Below are positions 47,227 to 55,862 of a stretch of 64,000 bases of DNA, piece by piece (position 1 is the first letter of the stretch; each line of letters opens with the position of its first letter). Made by a program: the position numbers and the translations under genes. The stretch comes from Marivivens donghaensis (GTDB taxonomy: Bacteria; Pseudomonadota; Alphaproteobacteria; Rhodobacterales; Rhodobacteraceae): positions 124,001 to 188,000 of the forward strand of contig NZ_JALNPR010000005.1 in NCBI RefSeq assembly GCF_023541015.1. The letters run 5' to 3'. The notes beneath the pieces are model-generated. The model ran no database searches. It was given only the letters and a program-made list of their open reading frames with translations, and was not told the DNA's origin.

Positions 47227-48354
47227 ATGACCCCTGTAAAACAACGCGATCCGCGCCTCGATGTGTTCCGTGGCCTCTGCCTTGTGATGATTTTCATCAA
47301 CCACGTTCCCGGCAACGTGCTCGAAGCCTTTACCAACCGAAACTTCGGGTTCTCTGACGCGGCCGAAGGGTTTGTGTTCATGTCGGGTGTGGCTGCGGGC
47401 CTCGCTTATTCGCTGGATTTCAAAGACAACTCGATGCGGCTTTGGACTGGGCTCGCGCGGTTGTGGCGTCGCGCGTGGACGCTTTATCAGGTGCATATTT
47501 TGACGACCTTTGCTGCGGTTGCTGCAGCGGCCTCGGTTGCGCTGTGGATGGGGAATGGTGAGATCCTGTTCATCAACGCGATGAAGCACTTGTGGTATAA
47601 CCCGCTGGAAACCTCTGTCGGGTTGATCCTGATGACCCACCAGTTTGGCTATGTGAACATTCTGCCGCTTTATCTCGTGCTGCTTTTTGTCTCGCCGATT
47701 GCGTTCTATTTCGCGTGGCGTGCGCCGCGGACCGTTCTACTGGTGTCCATCGCGCTGTGGTTCTCGGCGGCGATGTGGCGGATCAATTTGCCGAACTTTC
47801 CGATGCAGGGCGGCTGGTTTTTTAACCCGTTCTCATGGCAACTGATCTTTGTGGTCGGCCTGTTGACGGGGGTCTATTACAAACAGGGGAAACGCTTTGT
47901 GCCCGTCACATGGTGGCTCTTGTTGCCTGCGATTTTCCTGTTGATCGTTGGCGTGCTCACAGTCCAAGTCCCACCGTTCTCAAAGGTCTTTGGCCAAACG
48001 ATGTGGCTCGCCAAAGAAACATTCCACCTGCCGTGGTTCATCACCGCGTTCGACAAAACATTCCTCAGCGTCCCGCGCCTCTTGCACATCTTGGCGCTGG
48101 CCTATGTGCTGTCTGCCTTTGGCGGTGTGCGTTGGCTCACAGGGACCAAGGCGATGGCGCCTTTCGCGCTCTTGGGCCGTCAGGCGCTGCCTGTGTTCGC
48201 CTTGGGATCAGTCCTGTGCATCTGGTTGCAGGGCGTTGGTCGCGTGCTGGGCGATAATGTGTGGACCGATCTGATGCTGGTCGGTGGGGGCCTCGTGGCG
48301 CAATTCGCGTTGGCGGCGGCGCGTCAGTATTGGCCGAAACCTACGACGGCATAA
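47227..48354 (+). CDS. opgC: OpgC-domain membrane acyltransferase
   Basis: The 375-residue protein has about ten hydrophobic helices and starts with RDPRLDVFRGLCLVMIFINH, the signature of OpgC and related acyltransferase-3 proteins. OpgC adds succinyl groups to periplasmic glucans, making them anionic. It follows opgH by nine bases in the same direction, giving the complete opgG-opgH-opgC order. Its end overlaps the convergent DUF1330 gene by 14 bases. Confidence 0.92.
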   Translation: MTPVKQRDPRLDVFRGLCLVMIFINHVPGNVLEAFTNRNFGFSDAAEGFVFMSGVAAGLAYSLDFKDNSMRLWTGLARLWRRAWTLYQVHILTTFAAVAAAASVALWMGNGEILFINAMKHLWYNPLETSVGLILMTHQFGYVNILPLYLVLLFVSPIAFYFAWRAPRTVLLVSIALWFSAAMWRINLPNFPMQGGWFFNPFSWQLIFVVGLLTGVYYKQGKRFVPVTWWLLLPAIFLLIVGVLTVQVPPFSKVFGQTMWLAKETFHLPWFITAFDKTFLSVPRLLHILALAYVLSAFGGVRWLTGTKAMAPFALLGRQALPVFALGSVLCIWLQGVGRVLGDNVWTDLMLVGGGLVAQFALAAARQYWPKPTTA

Positions 48355-48640
48355 CGCCTTCAACGATGACCAAGTCCACCTCTGCCCCCGCGTCTCGTTG
48401 GGCGACGGTGGATTGGTAGGCCTCGCCGAAATAGCAGGTCTTCGCCGCTTCGAGGGACGGGAACTCCACGACGACTGTCTGGGGCCTCGCGTTCCCTGCG
48501 CCCGTGATCTGTTCCCCTGCCAACACACGGATCACACCACCGCCCTCAGCAATTGCGGGTGCGGCGGCCTGACGGTAGGCGGCGTAGAGGTCGGGGTCAG
48601 TGACGGTGACATGCGCCACCCAATAGGCTTTGGCGGTCAT
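48341..48640 (-). CDS. DUF1330 family protein
   Basis: This 99-residue protein matches DUF1330, a dimeric ferredoxin-like alpha-beta family: AKAYWVAHVTVTDPDLYAAYRQAA at the start and a VVVEFPSLEAAKTCYFGEAYQ segment. The function is unknown. It is translationally coupled to the esterase gene tesA upstream (four-base overlap) and convergent with opgC. Confidence 0.92.
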   Translation of the reverse strand: MTAKAYWVAHVTVTDPDLYAAYRQAAAPAIAEGGGVIRVLAGEQITGAGNARPQTVVVEFPSLEAAKTCYFGEAYQSTVAQRDAGAEVDLVIVEGVMPS

Positions 48641-49296
48641 TGGGTTTGCTCGATCAGTTGCAGGACGTAGGGGCCGATTGCATCGACGATGATCTCGACG
48701 CCTTGGGCATTGGGGTGAACACCATCCGATTGGATCAGATCACGCGCAGCGGTCAGGTCGCCATCGGGATAGAGTGCGCTCAGGAAACTGGGATAGAACA
48801 GCACCCCGTGCTGCGCCGCGAGGTCGGGGTAGAGTGTGTCAAAGGCCAGTTTATAGTCTGGGCCGTAGTTGTTCGGTGCTTCCATCCCGATCAAGAGAAC
48901 GGGGACGCCTGCATCCTTTGCGGCGGTCAAAATCCCGTCGATATTGGCGCGGCTCACCTCTGGGGGAATTCCTCGGAGCAGGTCGTTGCCACCTAGTGCT
49001 ACAATCATCGCATCCACATCGGGCGTTAGGGTCCAGGCAACACGGCTGAGCCCGCCTGCAGTCGTATCCCCAGACACACCTGCGTTCAGCACAGACACAT
49101 CCGCGCCTTGTTCAATCAACCAGCCCTCTAGCTGCGGAACAAAGCCGTCCTCGGGAATCAGCCCGTAGCCTTGGGTTAGACTATCACCAAGTGCTGCAAT
49201 CGTAATCGTTTCGGCCTGAACAGCGCCTGTGCCGATCACAATTGCCGCAGCGATGTTGCAGGCACGGCGAAGCGCTCCATATCTATAGGAAAGCAT
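48637..49296 (-). CDS. tesA: Periplasmic SGNH esterase (TesA family)
   Basis: The 219-residue precursor has a signal peptide ending near residue 28 (GAVQAET) and the SGNH hydrolase blocks: ALGDSLTQGYG with nucleophile Ser39, VALGGNDLLRG and the Asp-His pair in DGVHPNAQG. It hydrolyses thioesters or aryl esters in the periplasm. It is divergent from ybbA, 19 bases apart, the same tesA-ybbA-ybbP arrangement as in many proteobacteria. The start at 49296 gives the signal peptide; the frame is open further upstream only as an overlap of ybbA. Confidence 0.93.
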   Translation of the reverse strand: MLSYRYGALRRACNIAAAIVIGTGAVQAETITIAALGDSLTQGYGLIPEDGFVPQLEGWLIEQGADVSVLNAGVSGDTTAGGLSRVAWTLTPDVDAMIVALGGNDLLRGIPPEVSRANIDGILTAAKDAGVPVLLIGMEAPNNYGPDYKLAFDTLYPDLAAQHGVLFYPSFLSALYPDGDLTAARDLIQSDGVHPNAQGVEIIVDAIGPYVLQLIEQTQ

Positions 49297-49315
49297 TGAA
49301 CGGAAAGCCCTCTTT

Positions 49316-49996
49316 ATGACCAAACCAGCGTTGTCCCTTTTAGATGTATCCCTGTCATTGATGGGCAATGCTGGACCAGTGGATATTTTGCACGACATTA
49401 CGCTGGACGTGGCGCAGGGGGAAACCTTGGGGCTTGTCGGGCCAAGCGGGTCGGGCAAATCATCGCTCCTCATGTTGATGGGCGGGCTAGAGACCGCCAC
49501 GGGGGGGCGGATCACGGCGCTGGGCACGGATATCACCCGTATGGGCGAAGACCCTCTGGCGCGGTTCCGCAGAGATAATATGGGGGTTGTATTCCAATCC
49601 TTCCACCTCATTCCCACAATGACCGCCTTGGAAAACGTCGCGACCCCACTGGAGTTGGCGGGTGTCAGTGATGCCTTTGAACGCGCCGAGGCGGAACTGG
49701 CGGCGGTTGGTTTGGCGTCTCGGGCAGACCATTACCCCTCGCAAATGTCGGGTGGTGAACAGCAGCGCGTGGCACTGGCTCGTGCGTCCGTTTCGCGGCC
49801 CAAGCTGCTGTTGGCCGACGAACCAACGGGCAATCTGGATGAAACCAACGGCGCTGCGATTATTGACCTGTTGTTTGGGCTTCGTGATCGGCATGGGGCG
49901 ACGCTTGTGATGGTAACGCACTCGAACGACCTTGCGGCGCGGTGCGATCGCGTGGTGCGCCTTCGGGATGGTCGTATCGACGGGTCCGCCGCATGA
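49316..49996 (+). CDS. ybbA: ABC transporter ATP-binding protein YbbA
   Basis: The 226-residue protein has Walker A GPSGSGKS (42-49), the signature MSGGEQQRVALARA and Walker B LLLADEPTGNLDE, placing it in the LolD/MacB-like subfamily. It powers the FtsX-like permease encoded next, with a four-base overlap. The pair with tesA is thought to extract or release a lipid-linked molecule, but the substrate is unknown. Confidence 0.95.
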   Translation: MTKPALSLLDVSLSLMGNAGPVDILHDITLDVAQGETLGLVGPSGSGKSSLLMLMGGLETATGGRITALGTDITRMGEDPLARFRRDNMGVVFQSFHLIPTMTALENVATPLELAGVSDAFERAEAELAAVGLASRADHYPSQMSGGEQQRVALARASVSRPKLLLADEPTGNLDETNGAAIIDLLFGLRDRHGATLVMVTHSNDLAARCDRVVRLRDGRIDGSAA

Positions 49997-52515
49997 GCCT
50001 GTCATTATCCTATCGGTTCGCCCGCCGTGAACTGCGCGGTGGTCTGCGGGGGTTCCGCATTTTCCTTGCGTGTCTGGCGCTGGGCGTCATGGCGATTGCC
50101 GCTGTTGGCACGGTCCGGTCCTCAATCACCGCAGGGTTAGAGCGTGAAAGCGCGGCACTCTTGGGTGGGGACGCCGAGGTCGGGCTGACCTACCGTTTCG
50201 CCTCTGAGGAAGAGCGCGCGTGGATGGAGAGTATCGCGGACACCGTGTCAGAAACGGTCGATTTCCGATCCATGCTCGTTGTGACACGAGACACGGTCGA
50301 ACGTGGTCTGACGCAGGTCATGGCCGTGGACTCAGCTTACCCCTTGATCGGTTCCGTGACGTTGGACCCTGCGATGCCACTGGATACGGCGCTTGCGGGT
50401 GTGGATGGCACGCCTGGTATCGTAGTTGAACGTGTGCTGGCCGAACGGATGGGCGTGGTGACGGGTGACACTGTCCGCCTCGGCACCCAAGATTTCGTGC
50501 TCACCGCGATCCTCGCGAAATATCCCGACAACGCGGCTGGTGGGTTTGGGCTTGGGCCGCGGTCGATTGTGTTGACGCGTGACCTCGCGAACTCTGGCCT
50601 CTTGGCGGCGGGGACATTGATGGACACGAACTACCGCCTCAAACTGCCTGAGGGAACCGACCTCGCCGCGCTGGAACAGGTGGCCCAAGAGCGTTTCCGT
50701 GACACTGGGATGCGGTGGCGCGATAGCCGTGATGGGGCGCGGGGCGTAGAACGCTTTGTCGATCGGCTCGGGTCGTTCTTGGTCTTGGTGGGTTTGTCGG
50801 GCTTGGCTGTGGGCGGGGTCGGTGTGTCGGCTGCCGTGCGGTCCTACCTGACGGGCAAGACCGAAGTCATCGCGACCCTGAAAACCCTTGGCGCTACACG
50901 TCGGGTGATCTTTCAAACCTACTTTATCCAGATCGGCATTCTGACGTTGTTCGGCGTTGGCTTGGGCATCCTCATGGGGGCTATGATCCCGCTCTTGTTC
51001 GCGCCCATGATCGCGGCGCAACTGCCCATCCCTGTTGAATTTGCCGTCTATCCCCGCCCCCTGATCGAAGCGGGCATCTACGGCCTGATCACGGCAGCAC
51101 TCTTTACCCTCTGGCCGTTGGCGCGATCCGAAGAAGTCCGCGCCGCGACACTGTTCCGCGATGCGAGCGACGCGGGCACGACCCTTCCTGCCGCCCGCTA
51201 TATCGCGATCACGGCGCTCTTGATTGCGCTGCTCATTGGGTTGGCGATTTGGTTCACGGGCACCGTGCGTTTGACCATCTGGACCGCAGGCGGGATTGCC
51301 TTTGCCCTGGGGTTGTTGGTTCTATCGGCCCAAGGCGTCCGCGCCTTAGCCCGCAGGTTCCGCCGTGCCGCGCGGGGGCGTCCGACCCTTCGACTGGCAC
51401 TGGCTTCCATCGGTGCCAAAGGGGGAGAGGCGACGTCGGTCGTGTTGTCCCTCGGTCTTGGTTTGTCGGTTCTGGCAGCGGTCGGCCAAATCGACGGCAA
51501 CCTTCGCGCGGCGATCTCGGATGAATTGCCCGATGTCGCGCCTTCCTATTTCTTTGTCGACATCCAGCCCGATCAGATCGACGGATTTCGCGCGCGTTTA
51601 GACGCCGATCCAGCGGTCAAAGACTATGAGGCCGCACCGATGCTGCGCGGGATCGTGACCCGCATCAACGGGGTTAAAGCAACGGATGTGGTCGATCACT
51701 GGGTTGTTCGTGGTGACCGTGGGCTAACCTATGGCGATACGCCACCCGATGGCACGACCGTGACCGAAGGCACATGGTGGCCTGAGGGTTACGATGGTCC
51801 ACCGCAGGTCAGCTTTGCCGCCGAAGAAGCTGCTGAGATGGGCCTTACCCTCGGGGATGAGGTGACTGTGAACATTCTTGGTCGTGACATCACCGCGACC
51901 ATCACCAGCTTCCGCGAAGTGGACTTTAGCAATGCGGGCATGGGCTTTGTCATGACGCTGAACCCCGCGGCCATTGCGGGTGCGCCGCATAGCTGGATCA
52001 GCACCGTCTACGCCCAACCCGAAGCTGAGGCAGCGATCCTGCGTGACCTCGCCAATAGCTATCCCAACATAACCGCGATCCGTGTGCGCGATGCTATTGA
52101 TCAAGTCATGGTCGTTGTCGCGGGCATCGCTGCGGCCACGCGATATGGTGCGCTTGCTACGCTGGTCACGGGGTTCCTCGTGCTAATCGGCGCTGCGGCC
52201 TCGGGCGAACGGGCGCGGGTGTTTGAATCGGCGGTCCTGAAAACGCTCGGCGCGGATCGACGGTTGATCCTACGTAGCTTCGCGCTCCGCTCGGTCCTAT
52301 TGGGATTGGCGGCTGGGGTGGTCGCGTTGATCGCGGGGATCGCTGGCGGTTGGGCCGTGACGACCTTTGTGATGGAGACGAGCTTTGCCCCCATCTGGTC
52401 CAACGCCGTGCTGATTGTTCTGGGCGGTATGGGCACCACGTTGTTGGCGGGGCTGGCCTTTGCCCTGCGCCCCTTAGCGGCGAAACCTGCACGGGTGTTG
52501 CGTGCCCGCGAATGA
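49993..52515 (+). CDS. ybbP: FtsX-like ABC transporter permease YbbP
   Basis: The 840-residue protein has two FtsX-type permease units with a large extracytoplasmic domain between helices: an N-terminal helix (about 20-42), three helices near 270-400, more helices near 415-455, and a second unit near the C-terminus. The sequence LKTLGATRRVIFQTY and its C-terminal counterpart LKTLGADRRLILRSF are the coupling helices repeated in each half. The ATG overlaps the ybbA stop (ATGA). Function is assumed from the YbbAP family. Confidence 0.92.
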   Translation: MSLSLSYRFARRELRGGLRGFRIFLACLALGVMAIAAVGTVRSSITAGLERESAALLGGDAEVGLTYRFASEEERAWMESIADTVSETVDFRSMLVVTRDTVERGLTQVMAVDSAYPLIGSVTLDPAMPLDTALAGVDGTPGIVVERVLAERMGVVTGDTVRLGTQDFVLTAILAKYPDNAAGGFGLGPRSIVLTRDLANSGLLAAGTLMDTNYRLKLPEGTDLAALEQVAQERFRDTGMRWRDSRDGARGVERFVDRLGSFLVLVGLSGLAVGGVGVSAAVRSYLTGKTEVIATLKTLGATRRVIFQTYFIQIGILTLFGVGLGILMGAMIPLLFAPMIAAQLPIPVEFAVYPRPLIEAGIYGLITAALFTLWPLARSEEVRAATLFRDASDAGTTLPAARYIAITALLIALLIGLAIWFTGTVRLTIWTAGGIAFALGLLVLSAQGVRALARRFRRAARGRPTLRLALASIGAKGGEATSVVLSLGLGLSVLAAVGQIDGNLRAAISDELPDVAPSYFFVDIQPDQIDGFRARLDADPAVKDYEAAPMLRGIVTRINGVKATDVVDHWVVRGDRGLTYGDTPPDGTTVTEGTWWPEGYDGPPQVSFAAEEAAEMGLTLGDEVTVNILGRDITATITSFREVDFSNAGMGFVMTLNPAAIAGAPHSWISTVYAQPEAEAAILRDLANSYPNITAIRVRDAIDQVMVVVAGIAAATRYGALATLVTGFLVLIGAAASGERARVFESAVLKTLGADRRLILRSFALRSVLLGLAAGVVALIAGIAGGWAVTTFVMETSFAPIWSNAVLIVLGGMGTTLLAGLAFALRPLAAKPARVLRARE

Positions 52516-52565
52516 CCCAGCGTACGGTCGATTGAACAGGGATTAACGCGGCATTGCTATTGTGT

Positions 52566-52596
52566 CTGTCAACAGGGCGAATTTGCCCGCTGACAG
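52566..52596 (+). promoter_or_regulatory. Two-part hairpin in the ghsA leader
   Basis: CTGTCA/TGACAG (outer, 52566-52571 with 52591-52596) encloses GGGC/GCCC (52575-52578 with 52585-52588) around the loop GAATTT. It ends two bases before the ACGGAG ribosome binding site of ghsA, close enough to affect initiation. Confidence 0.45.
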
Positions 52597-52608
52597 AACG
52601 GAGTAACC

Positions 52609-52872
52609 ATGTCGAACCCATTTCAGAACCGCACGTTGTCCCTCTCTGGTCCAGCGCGAGACATCGTGCCAATGACGCCTGCCGATGGTGTCGAATTGGC
52701 GGACGTTGCGGTCGCGCTTTACGTCGAAACGGGCGGTGTGCTGGTCGTGAAAACCGTCGCTGACACGCTGCGCACAGTGACGGTTGGTCATAAATCCATC
52801 CTCCCCGTGGGGATCAAAGAGGTCCATGCGACGGGAACTACGGCCACGGGCATCCACGGCTATGTGGTATGA
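52609..52872 (+). CDS. ghsA: GTA/phage head-spike base protein (Rcc01079/GhsA-like)
   Basis: The 87-residue protein has the small-beta-rich pattern of the RCAP_rcc01079 spike-base family: NPFQNRTLSLSGPARDIVPMTP at the start, VAVALYVETGGVLVV in the middle and VHATGTTATGIHGYVV at the end. In Rhodobacter capsulatus the relative GhsA builds, with GhsB, the head spikes of the gene transfer agent, which bind the polysaccharide capsule of recipient cells. ACGGAG precedes the ATG. It overlaps the next gene by four bases. The main GTA capsid cluster is not in the window. Confidence 0.75.
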   Translation: MSNPFQNRTLSLSGPARDIVPMTPADGVELADVAVALYVETGGVLVVKTVADTLRTVTVGHKSILPVGIKEVHATGTTATGIHGYVV

Positions 52873-53786
52873 TCATGCTGGGATTTTCGATCGCTGAATT
52901 GGGGCAGCGCCCTGCAATTGCGGGTAATGGTCTTATCGTGCTGTCGTTTCTGACCGAAAGCCTCCCCGCGGGCGTTGCGCTTTCGCGTGCGTCCTCGGGC
53001 ACGCGTATCAACCCTGCCGGAGCGCTCGAGGTTGTGGGCAATGACCAACCACGTTTCGACTATGATCCCCAAACGCTCGCCCCACGGGGACTGTTGGTTG
53101 AACCCGCGTCAACCAACCTTGTCCACGGGTCAGAGCCGAACCTCACCGATTGGGCCGATCTTGTGTCAACATCGACGCCACTATCGCTGAATGCGTTAGG
53201 GTATTTTTCTGGTATGTCGGTCGCTGGCAGCGGGGCAAAGTGGCATCGGCTTCAGGCAGATACGGACGGCTGGTCTGCGGGCCAGAACCTCCGTGTGCGT
53301 GTCTGGTATATGGCTGGCACGTCGGGCGCGATGTTCCTTTCATTGCGGAACGTGGATGCGGGCGTCGATAGCTCGCTGTCTGGCACAGTCGGCACCTTGG
53401 GTGTGCATAGCGCTGCTGCGGGGGCGATTACTGATATCGTCAATGCTGCGCTTGGGGGCGGGGTCTATACCGTGTCCTACACCTTTACCCCGAACGCGGG
53501 TAGCACCTCTGGCAAGTTTGGCATTGGGCCGTTTAGCGCGACCGCAGGCGAAACCGTCGTCGCATTGGGTGTTCAGGTCGAGATCGGGACAGGCACGAGC
53601 TATGTCCCAACCTCCCGCGCTGCTGAAAGTGTCACGCTCAATGGTTGGAACGGGATATATGACATTGTGCTGACCTATGACGGCGGTGGCGTCGAAACCC
53701 GCAACGGAGTGACGGTGGCAACTGGCTATGACCTCGCCCCGACGGCGCGTCGTATTCAGAATGTAACGCTTACGCCGATAGCTTGA
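52869..53786 (+). CDS. ghsB: GTA/phage head-spike fiber protein (GhsB-like)
   Basis: The 305-residue protein begins with LSRASSGTRINPAGALEVVGNDQPRFDYDPQT-like phage spike-fiber sequence (RASSGTRIN and PRFDYDP are the clearest), followed by the GLLVEPASTNLV motif and a beta-rich, glycine- and threonine-rich region that resembles carbohydrate-binding phage domains. It forms the exposed part of the head spike in the GTA model. It is coupled to ghsA by a four-base overlap and ends with a 17-base overlap of the convergent glycosyltransferase gene. Confidence 0.7.
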   Translation: MIMLGFSIAELGQRPAIAGNGLIVLSFLTESLPAGVALSRASSGTRINPAGALEVVGNDQPRFDYDPQTLAPRGLLVEPASTNLVHGSEPNLTDWADLVSTSTPLSLNALGYFSGMSVAGSGAKWHRLQADTDGWSAGQNLRVRVWYMAGTSGAMFLSLRNVDAGVDSSLSGTVGTLGVHSAAAGAITDIVNAALGGGVYTVSYTFTPNAGSTSGKFGIGPFSATAGETVVALGVQVEIGTGTSYVPTSRAAESVTLNGWNGIYDIVLTYDGGGVETRNGVTVATGYDLAPTARRIQNVTLTPIA

Positions 53787-54639
53787 ACCTAAGGTGGCGG
53801 GTGATGAGTTGGACATAGGGAATGGCCCACGCCAACGGCCACAGTAGCCCGCCATGTCGACGCATGAACAACAGCCAATCAGGGGGATAAAGTCCCCGAA
53901 AAGAGTTCTGGTGCGCTAGGCGATCCCGCAGGCTCAGGCTGGGGTCGTCGCGCCACCGTTGCGCGGCGGGGTTCGGGTCGCACTGGGCCAAATACCCAGG
54001 CGCGAGCCAAACGCTCCCCCCCGCATCGCGCAGCCGCATCCCGTAATCCACATCGCCCCACGCATGGAAAAACCGAGGCTCTAAGTTTCCAACCGCATCA
54101 ACGGCAGCCTTGCTGACGAGGGCGCAATTGCCTGCCATCGTGGTGACTTCGCACGGATGGTTTTGGTCAGGGCCAACGTGCTGCAATCGTAAAATCGGCC
54201 CCTTTCGCCGTTGAAAACCACCATAGGTGAGCTCCCCCGTTTGCGGATCGCAGGTCGATCCAAAGACGGCTGTTTTGTCTTTTCCCTGTTCTGCAAGCAG
54301 CCGCGTAGTCTCAAGCAACCGAAGGATCGCATCATTGTTCAGATCAGTGTCATCGTTGAGCCAAAGCATGTAGTCGAACGATTGCTCTAATGCTCCCTCA
54401 AACGCCCGCCGCATTCCACCGTTCCAATAGAGATCACCCGTGCCATCAATGACATGCACCTGTGGAAAGGCCCCACGCACCGCATCGCCTGTGCCATCGC
54501 TGCTGCCATCATCGACCAGAAACACATTCAGCGCAAACGTCGTCCCAGCGCCGTCTTGTTTGAACAGTGCCTCAAGCGCGGCGAGCGTTTTGGCGCGACG
54601 GTTAAAACAGGTTAAAAGGACGGCGATGGTAGGGATCAT
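53770..54639 (-). CDS. Family 2 glycosyltransferase
   Basis: The 289-residue protein has the GT-A fold signatures LLTCFNRRAKTLAALEAL and VDDGSSDGTGDAV (about 42-54), a DDTDLN metal site near residues 96-101 and the HAWGDVDYGMRLRDAG acceptor motif. It resembles rhamnosyl- or other hexosyltransferases of O-antigen and capsule clusters; the sugar is not predictable. It is the last gene of the exopolysaccharide cluster and lies against the GTA spike gene. It overlaps the polymerase gene by four bases. Confidence 0.92.
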   Translation of the reverse strand: MIPTIAVLLTCFNRRAKTLAALEALFKQDGAGTTFALNVFLVDDGSSDGTGDAVRGAFPQVHVIDGTGDLYWNGGMRRAFEGALEQSFDYMLWLNDDTDLNNDAILRLLETTRLLAEQGKDKTAVFGSTCDPQTGELTYGGFQRRKGPILRLQHVGPDQNHPCEVTTMAGNCALVSKAAVDAVGNLEPRFFHAWGDVDYGMRLRDAGGSVWLAPGYLAQCDPNPAAQRWRDDPSLSLRDRLAHQNSFRGLYPPDWLLFMRRHGGLLWPLAWAIPYVQLITRHLRFKLSA

Positions 54640-55862
54640 GGTGCAACGGACCTCGAGTTAAAGGATGAACGCGACAGAACACCCGCCATGACCGCGAACC
54701 CCATCCACAAAAAACCACCCATCTTGGGTTGGAGCCAAACGGGGTTAAACGCCATCACAATGACCAGCATCACGACGAGACTGTAGCTAAACAGCGCGAC
54801 CAGTCGCTCCGAAGTCATGAGTCTGAGGCGGAAGATGCTGAAAACAAACGATAGAACGGGCAGCGCCAGCGCGAGCATCCCGACCGTGCCGCCAAAAGCG
54901 AGGAGGTCGAGGAGGTCACTGTGGCTCGGGATGATCAGGTTTTGCCGCTGAACTGGCACGAGCGGGGATCCATGAAACATCGCCCCAAAGACTGGCGCAT
55001 CGAGGAATTCCTGCCAGCGTATTGCGTAGGTGTAGAGCCTGACTGATCGACTGCCCGACGGCAGGTGATCAACGAACATCGGAAGGCAAGTTAGAAAAAT
55101 GCCGACACCGATCAGTGCATAAATTATGCTGAGAAATCGCAACACGACAGAGCGGTTCGGGGTTTGGCTCACCCAACGGATCGGGATCAAAAGCAGGATG
55201 CCGATGGTGGCAAAGGCCGTCAGGAAGCCCGTGATTTTAAAGGTACAAAACTGCCCCAAAATCAGCGTAGCCATGATGATCACCCTTAGAATAGGGCGAT
55301 CTGCCAAGCCAATCGCAGCAACAATTGTCGCTACGCCAATGAGGAAAACCTCTTCATGGAAAATATGGTTAATGCCCGACCGCTGTGTCAGAAACGGGCC
55401 GACGGTTTGCCAGTAGAATAGCTGCGCCGACATCAGGAGGCCGATGACAATCACAGGCCACGTCAGTTTGCGCATGAACCAATCGAGGTCCTCAGGCACG
55501 CTCGCCATCATGCGGATTGGAATATAGCTCAGTGCTGAGAGGGCGAGGCGCAGAAAGCTGTCGGCGGTATTGCCCGTCACATAGCTCGTTGACGCGCCGC
55601 CGAGGGTGATCATGGTGATCAAAACAGCAAAGGCGATGTCTTGCCAAATGATGCCCCCGACGGGGCGGAAGCCTTGGGCCAGATAGGCCGCACCGCCGAA
55701 AATCGCGATGAGTGCAGGCAGGAACTGAAACGTCAGCGGCAGGCCCAGACCGCTATCCGTCGGGTCCACTGCCATAGCGAGCAAAAACAGAACTGAGGTA
55801 TAAATCAGCCGCGCCCCAAGTCCGACTGAAGGGGCGTGATCCTGTGTTAGGGCAGCCTGCAT
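54636..55862 (-). CDS. O-antigen ligase/polymerase-like membrane protein (Wzy/WaaL family)
   Basis: The 408-residue protein has about ten to twelve hydrophobic helices and one larger periplasmic loop around residues 255-345 (GSRSVRLYTYAIRWQEFLDAPVFG), the layout of Wzy polymerases and WaaL ligases. In a cluster with a flippase it is most likely the polymerase of the repeat unit. The ATG at 55862 overlaps the stop of the upstream sulfotransferase by one base. Confidence 0.85.
   Translation of the reverse strand: MQAALTQDHAPSVGLGARLIYTSVLFLLAMAVDPTDSGLGLPLTFQFLPALIAIFGGAAYLAQGFRPVGGIIWQDIAFAVLITMITLGGASTSYVTGNTADSFLRLALSALSYIPIRMMASVPEDLDWFMRKLTWPVIVIGLLMSAQLFYWQTVGPFLTQRSGINHIFHEEVFLIGVATIVAAIGLADRPILRVIIMATLILGQFCTFKITGFLTAFATIGILLLIPIRWVSQTPNRSVVLRFLSIIYALIGVGIFLTCLPMFVDHLPSGSRSVRLYTYAIRWQEFLDAPVFGAMFHGSPLVPVQRQNLIIPSHSDLLDLLAFGGTVGMLALALPVLSFVFSIFRLRLMTSERLVALFSYSLVVMLVIVMAFNPVWLQPKMGGFLWMGFAVMAGVLSRSSFNSRSVAP

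Noticed and set aside
52516-53786. A complete prophage or GTA cluster
   Set aside because: Only two spike-type genes are present. No terminase, portal, capsid, tail or integrase genes occur in the window.
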